64,000 bases of DNA from Akkermansia muciniphila. GTDB taxonomy: Bacteria > Verrucomicrobiota > Verrucomicrobiia > Limisphaerales > BJHT01. This document shows, in pieces, positions 60,990-64,000 of the stretch; positions within the stretch are counted from its first letter, which is position 1; every line of letters starts with the position of its first letter. The DNA lies in contig CAMAUZ010000042.1 in NCBI GenBank assembly GCA_945861535.1, positions 1 through 64,000 on the forward strand, written 5' to 3'. The translations under genes were made by a program, and so were the position numbers. The notes under the pieces are model-generated. The model was given only the letters and a program-made list of their open reading frames with translations. It made no database searches and was not told where the DNA came from.

Positions 60990-61007
60990 GGGCTGCGGAG
61001 TTGCAAT

Positions 61008-61457
61008 TCAGAAATCCTCATACGTGATGCGGCGCTCGGCTTCGCTGATTGTTTCGAGGCGGACGTGGCGGAGGCGCAGGTCCGCAGCGGGCGCGCCGGC
61101 GTTGCCTGCGAGAGCCGGCCGCCAGCGCTCAATCCATTCCACCACGGCGACGCCGGCGGGCGCGTAAAGGTATTCGTCCAGCCCCGCGCCGGTGATCTGC
61201 GCGGGCGTATCGAGGCGGTAGAGGTCGAGGTGGAAGAGCGGCAGGCGTCCGCCGCGATACTGATTCACGAGCGCAAACGTCGGCGAGTGGACGCGCCCGA
61301 GAAAGCCCAGGCCACGCGCGAGGCCCTTCACGAGCTGCGTCTTGCCCGCGCCGAGATCGCCTTGCAGGCCGAGCACCCAGCCGCTTTGCGCCGCGCGTCC
61401 CCAGGCCTCGCCGAGGGCCTCGGTTTCGGCGGGGCTATGCGAAATGAACGTACCCAT
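61008..61457 (-). CDS. tsaE: TsaE, ATPase of the tRNA t6A pathway
   Basis: A 149-residue protein. Walker A 'LGLQGDLGAGKTQLVKGLAR', switch 'RVHSPTFALVNQYRGGRLPL', and 'FHLDLYRLDTPAQI' (HxDxYR) followed by 'GVAVVEWIERWRPAL' (the EWxER motif). All TsaE hallmarks are intact. It drives the TsaBD complex cycle. Its first 23 bp overlap the 3' end of thiL on the same strand. Confidence 0.95.
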   Translation of the reverse strand: MGTFISHSPAETEALGEAWGRAAQSGWVLGLQGDLGAGKTQLVKGLARGLGFLGRVHSPTFALVNQYRGGRLPLFHLDLYRLDTPAQITGAGLDEYLYAPAGVAVVEWIERWRPALAGNAGAPAADLRLRHVRLETISEAERRITYEDF

Positions 61458-62409
61458 GGGCTTCGAGTTCGTGAACGCCGTGCTCGGTTTTGATCTTCAA
61501 GCCCGAGCCGGCGGTGATGCGCCCGATGCAGGTGAGCGGCACGTCGGGGAATTGCGTGCGCCACGTGTCGAGCAGTGGGACGGCGTCGCGGCTGGCGACG
61601 GTGAGGAGCAGTTCAAAATCTTCGCCGTCGGTCAGCGCGGCGAGCAGGCGGGATTTGCGCGGGCCGGGGGCCAGCGGCGCCGAGGGCTGACCTTCCGCGG
61701 CGGCGCTGAGATCGCGGGTGCGCTCCTTGGCGGCGCGGCTGATGGGAATGGATTTGCCGAGCAACACCGCGCCGACGCGGCTGGCATTGAGAATATGGCG
61801 CACGTCGCCCGCAAGGCCGTCGCTGACATCCATCATCGCGTGAATCGGAAACTGCGCCGCGAGCCAGCGGGCCTCGGCGAGGCGCGGCTCGAAGTCGAGA
61901 TGGCGACCGGCGAGCGACCCGCCGAGCTGGCCGGTGACGAAGATGGCGTCGCCGACTTTTGCACCGGAGCGGAGGGTGGCTTTTCCACGCGGCGCCCAGC
62001 CGACGAGCGCGATGGAGATGAGCAGGCGCTCGGGATTGGTCGTGGTCTCGCCACCGCTGATGGCGACGTCGTGCCGGCGGGCGAGCGCACTCATTCCGCG
62101 GTAGATGCCCTCAAGGACTTCGACTTTGAAATCGCGCGGCAGGGCGATGGTGACGAGCGCGCACGTCGGCGTGCCGGCCATCGCGGCGATGTCGCTGAGG
62201 CAGCGGGCGAGGGCTTTGTGGCCGATTTTTTCCGGCGGCGTGTCGGCGGTGAAGTGAATGCCCTCGACGACCGCGTCGGTTTTGAAAAGGAGCACGCGAT
62301 CTTTCATCCCGAGGTCGAGCACCGCGCAGTCGTCGCCGGGGCCGACGAGGACGGAGTCGTTCGTCGGGAGCGCGCGGGTGAGATGGGCGATGAGTTCGAA
62401 CTCGTTCAT
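61435..62409 (-). CDS. thiL: Thiamine-monophosphate kinase
   Basis: A 324-residue protein. 'SVLVGPGDDCAVLDLG' is the metal/ATP Asp cluster, 'VLLFKTDAVVEGIHFTADTP' the conserved D-x-x-V-E-G-x-H-F motif, 'ALARCLSDIAAMAGTP' (LSDIAAMG-like), 'MMDVSDGLAGDVRHIL' and 'TDGEDFELLLTV' (GEDYELL-like). It converts TMP to TPP with ATP. The ATG at 62409 has GGAGG five bases upstream; the GTG two codons before it lacks this. The gene is coupled to tsaE. Confidence 0.95.
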   Translation of the reverse strand: MNEFELIAHLTRALPTNDSVLVGPGDDCAVLDLGMKDRVLLFKTDAVVEGIHFTADTPPEKIGHKALARCLSDIAAMAGTPTCALVTIALPRDFKVEVLEGIYRGMSALARRHDVAISGGETTTNPERLLISIALVGWAPRGKATLRSGAKVGDAIFVTGQLGGSLAGRHLDFEPRLAEARWLAAQFPIHAMMDVSDGLAGDVRHILNASRVGAVLLGKSIPISRAAKERTRDLSAAAEGQPSAPLAPGPRKSRLLAALTDGEDFELLLTVASRDAVPLLDTWRTQFPDVPLTCIGRITAGSGLKIKTEHGVHELEAHGYVHFA

Positions 62410-62443
62410 GGGCACCTCCGCGGTGCGGCGTGCGCACGGCCAA

Positions 62444-62542
62444 GGAGCGCGGCCTTCCGGCCGCTTTCGCGTGCGATGGCGACGGGGTGTTCGGATGTAC
62501 TGTTACCGCCCCACGCGGAAGCAGCGTAAACGCCGCGCTCCA
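62444..62542. repeat. GGAGCGCGGCCTTCCGGCCG palindrome
   Basis: 99 bp: left GGAGCGCGGCCTTCCGGCCG-C, right GCAGCGTAAACGCCGCGCTC-C. Its right end matches that of the element at 45579; its left hairpin differs. It lies between the CPBP gene and thiL. Confidence 0.75.
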
Positions 62543-62587
62543 AGCGGGCGGCGTGCGGAAGCTTCTCGGTGTCTGGGAAAATTCGGT

Positions 62588-63310
62588 TCATGACGGCCAG
62601 AAGAAGGGCAGGCGGATGCGCTGCTCCAGAATGAGCCAGAGGAAGTTGGTCAGATTGAACGCGGCGTGGGTGAGGATGGGCGTGAGCAGATTGCCAGTGC
62701 GTTCGTAAAGCCAGGTGAGCAGGAGCGCGAGCAGCACGAGCGGCAGGAAGGTCATGGTGTTCGCGTGGCTCAGCGCGAAGAGAATGGCCGTGAACCACAG
62801 CGCGAGCTGCGGGAAACCGAGGCGTTTGATCGCGGGATAAAGGATGCCGCGGAAGAGGATTTCCTCGACCACCGGCGCGCAGACGACGGCGATGATCCCG
62901 AACACGGCGCGCTCGAAAGTCGAGACCGAGGTTTGCAGCGCCTGCACCGTCGCCTGCTGGACCGGCTCGGTTTTGAGACTGGTCATCATCTGCGCGGACA
63001 CGCCCGCGAGCATCCAGGAAAGCGGCAGTATGCCCGCGGTCGCGAGCAGCGCCGGGACAAACACGCGGCGGGGACTCCAATCGCGCCAGCCGAAGGCCTC
63101 GTGCCAGGTCTGGCCGTGTTCGCGCAGGAAGACGCCGGTGATGAGCAGCACGCCGAGATGGAAGGTGAGCGTGTTGACGACCAGCGTCGGCAGGCGCGCG
63201 CCGGGATCGGGCAGGAACCGGAGCGCCAGAGAACCGATCATCATGAAGGCAACCACGCCCAGCAGGAAGCGCATGAGGGCTTCGAGTTTCCAGGGCTTTT
63301 CCAGCAACAT
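62588..63310 (-). CDS. CPBP family intramembrane protease
   Basis: A 240-residue membrane protein with six to seven helices. The catalytic EEILFRG ('VCAPVVEEILFRGILYPAIK'), 'WFTAILFALSHANTMTFLPL' (FxxxH) and 'LTPILTHAAFNLTNFL' (HxxxN) motifs are all present, so it should be an active Abi/Rce1-like glutamate protease. It lies in the membrane near thiL on the same strand. A frame upstream to 63634 is open, but the region from 63311 to 63510 does not look like protein; start at 63310 or, less likely, 63448. Confidence 0.9.
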   Translation of the reverse strand: MLLEKPWKLEALMRFLLGVVAFMMIGSLALRFLPDPGARLPTLVVNTLTFHLGVLLITGVFLREHGQTWHEAFGWRDWSPRRVFVPALLATAGILPLSWMLAGVSAQMMTSLKTEPVQQATVQALQTSVSTFERAVFGIIAVVCAPVVEEILFRGILYPAIKRLGFPQLALWFTAILFALSHANTMTFLPLVLLALLLTWLYERTGNLLTPILTHAAFNLTNFLWLILEQRIRLPFFWPS

Positions 63311-63510
63311 CGCCGCGGAGCGTAATGCAGCGGGCGGCGAGGTGACGACGGAAAAAGCCGCGAGACGGCGGGCCTCGGCCGGAGCGCGAGGTTCACACCG
63401 CAGCAGCGTGGAGCACCAACGGAGCGCCGGACCCGCCCTTAGTTTCATCGCCGGGCGGACGGCTCGGCGGCGACTCCCACGCCTTCGCCGTCGGACCCGA
63501 CGGCAGGCCC

Positions 63511-64000
63511 CTACTCCGGCACGAAACGCACCTCGTCGAGATAAACCACCGCGCCTGTCGGCGCCGTCACCGTCAGCGCGAGGCTCCCCGTCAGCGTCGC
63601 GGGCGGCGTGAAAGGAATGGCGATTTCCACCCACGCCGGGCCGGCTTTCACGAGGGTCTCGCGCGCCAACGGTTTGCCATCGAACGTCCCGGCGAGCGTG
63701 ATCTTCACCTCGGTTTCAATCGCGGCTTTCACCCACGCGGTCAGCCGATGCGGCACGCCGGCGGTGAACTGGACGGGGTGGAATTTGCCCTTGGTTTTGA
63801 TGAGCGCGGACTGCTGCCCGGCCTTCACGTACGCGGCGTCGGTGTTCACCGTCACGGCGTTGTCCCAGAACGCGACGGCTTTCAAATGCTCCACGCCCGC
63901 CGGCTCGAATCCGCCCCAGACACTGCAGCCGTCGTAGGCAAGTTTCGCCCCTGGTTGCAGCAGTCCGGCGGCGGCCGGGTCCACGCGCAGCAGCGGCGTG
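63511..64000 (-). CDS. C-terminal part of a carbohydrate-binding-like protein (5' end outside window)
   Basis: The frame is open to the window edge, so the N-terminus is missing. About 163 residues are visible. The last 120 form a CBM4/9-like jelly roll: 'VTVNTDAAYVKAGQQSALIK', 'FTAGVPHRLTAWVKAAIETE', 'VKITLAGTFDGKPLARETLV', 'WVEIAIPFTPP' and the end 'VVYLDEVRFVPE'. Such modules usually finish secreted glycoside hydrolases or surface proteins. A catalytic part may lie outside. Confidence 0.75.
   Translation of the reverse strand, partial: TPLLRVDPAAAGLLQPGAKLAYDGCSVWGGFEPAGVEHLKAVAFWDNAVTVNTDAAYVKAGQQSALIKTKGKFHPVQFTAGVPHRLTAWVKAAIETEVKITLAGTFDGKPLARETLVKAGPAWVEIAIPFTPPATLTGSLALTVTAPTGAVVYLDEVRFVPE

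Overview
The window is 64 kb of GC-rich, gene-dense bacterial chromosome. It most likely comes from the Verrucomicrobiota (PVC superphylum). The evidence is two exported dehydrogenase/cytochrome c proteins of the PVC CxxCH type, an H-X9-DG pseudopilin, exported PQQ-propeller and FG-GAP proteins, MoxR/DUF58/vWA operons, and many genes without a clear Shine-Dalgarno site. I cannot place it below phylum from sequence alone. I see no rRNA, tRNA, prophage, transposase or CRISPR array.

Layout. 1-3.6 kb: end of an Ig-like surface protein, a DnaJ/CbpA-type chaperone, a small lipoprotein and a frameshifted pseudopilin. 3.8-12.7 kb: a large PVC cytochrome/HEAT protein, a PolB-type exonuclease and two exported PQQ-propeller proteins, one carrying a methyltransferase-like domain. 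12.9-19.9 kb: a retropepsin-like protease, a lactate permease, a DUF1499 lipoprotein, a Doc-type toxin-antitoxin pair coupled to a prenyltransferase-fold protein, a DMT transporter and an exported rhodanese. 20-32 kb: housekeeping and envelope genes (YihY, LptF/G, ABC-F, YgfZ, YgjP-like peptidase, NUDIX hydrolase, cyclophilin, FG-GAP protein, P-II). 32.6-43.6 kb: a seven-gene cluster on one strand combining a coiled-coil membrane protein, MoxR, a large exported membrane protein, an ABC ATPase and permease, DUF58 and a BatA/vWA protein. 43.7-50.5 kb: a ParE-type TA pair, an esterase, a DUF4149-like protein, an SDR reductase and a second MoxR cluster with DUF4159. 50.8-55.6 kb: malate dehydrogenase, an XcyI-like restriction-modification pair next to hicB and a stub of hicA, and trigger factor. 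56-64 kb: a second PVC cytochrome, then alr, tsaB, tsaE, thiL, a CPBP protease and a partial carbohydrate-binding-like protein.

The most unusual property is the intergenic DNA. Most gaps longer than about 100 bp hold compound palindromes of 75-280 bp. These fall into several families with shared end words and interchangeable inner hairpins. There are also arrays of 7-bp units (AAAGCTC, GCGCAAA and AACGTTC types), sometimes paired as inverted arms. Some elements touch coding sequence: one contains the stop codon of yihY, one lies between an ATGA start/stop overlap and a signal peptide, and one lies in front of a signal peptide in the MoxR/ABC cluster.

Functionally, the 32.6-43.6 kb cluster looks like one envelope-associated machine: a MoxR chaperone acting on DUF58/vWA partners, with its own ABC exporter. 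It and the second MoxR/DUF4159 cluster are the best candidates for an uncharacterised system. All functional statements come from motif reading; no database search was run.
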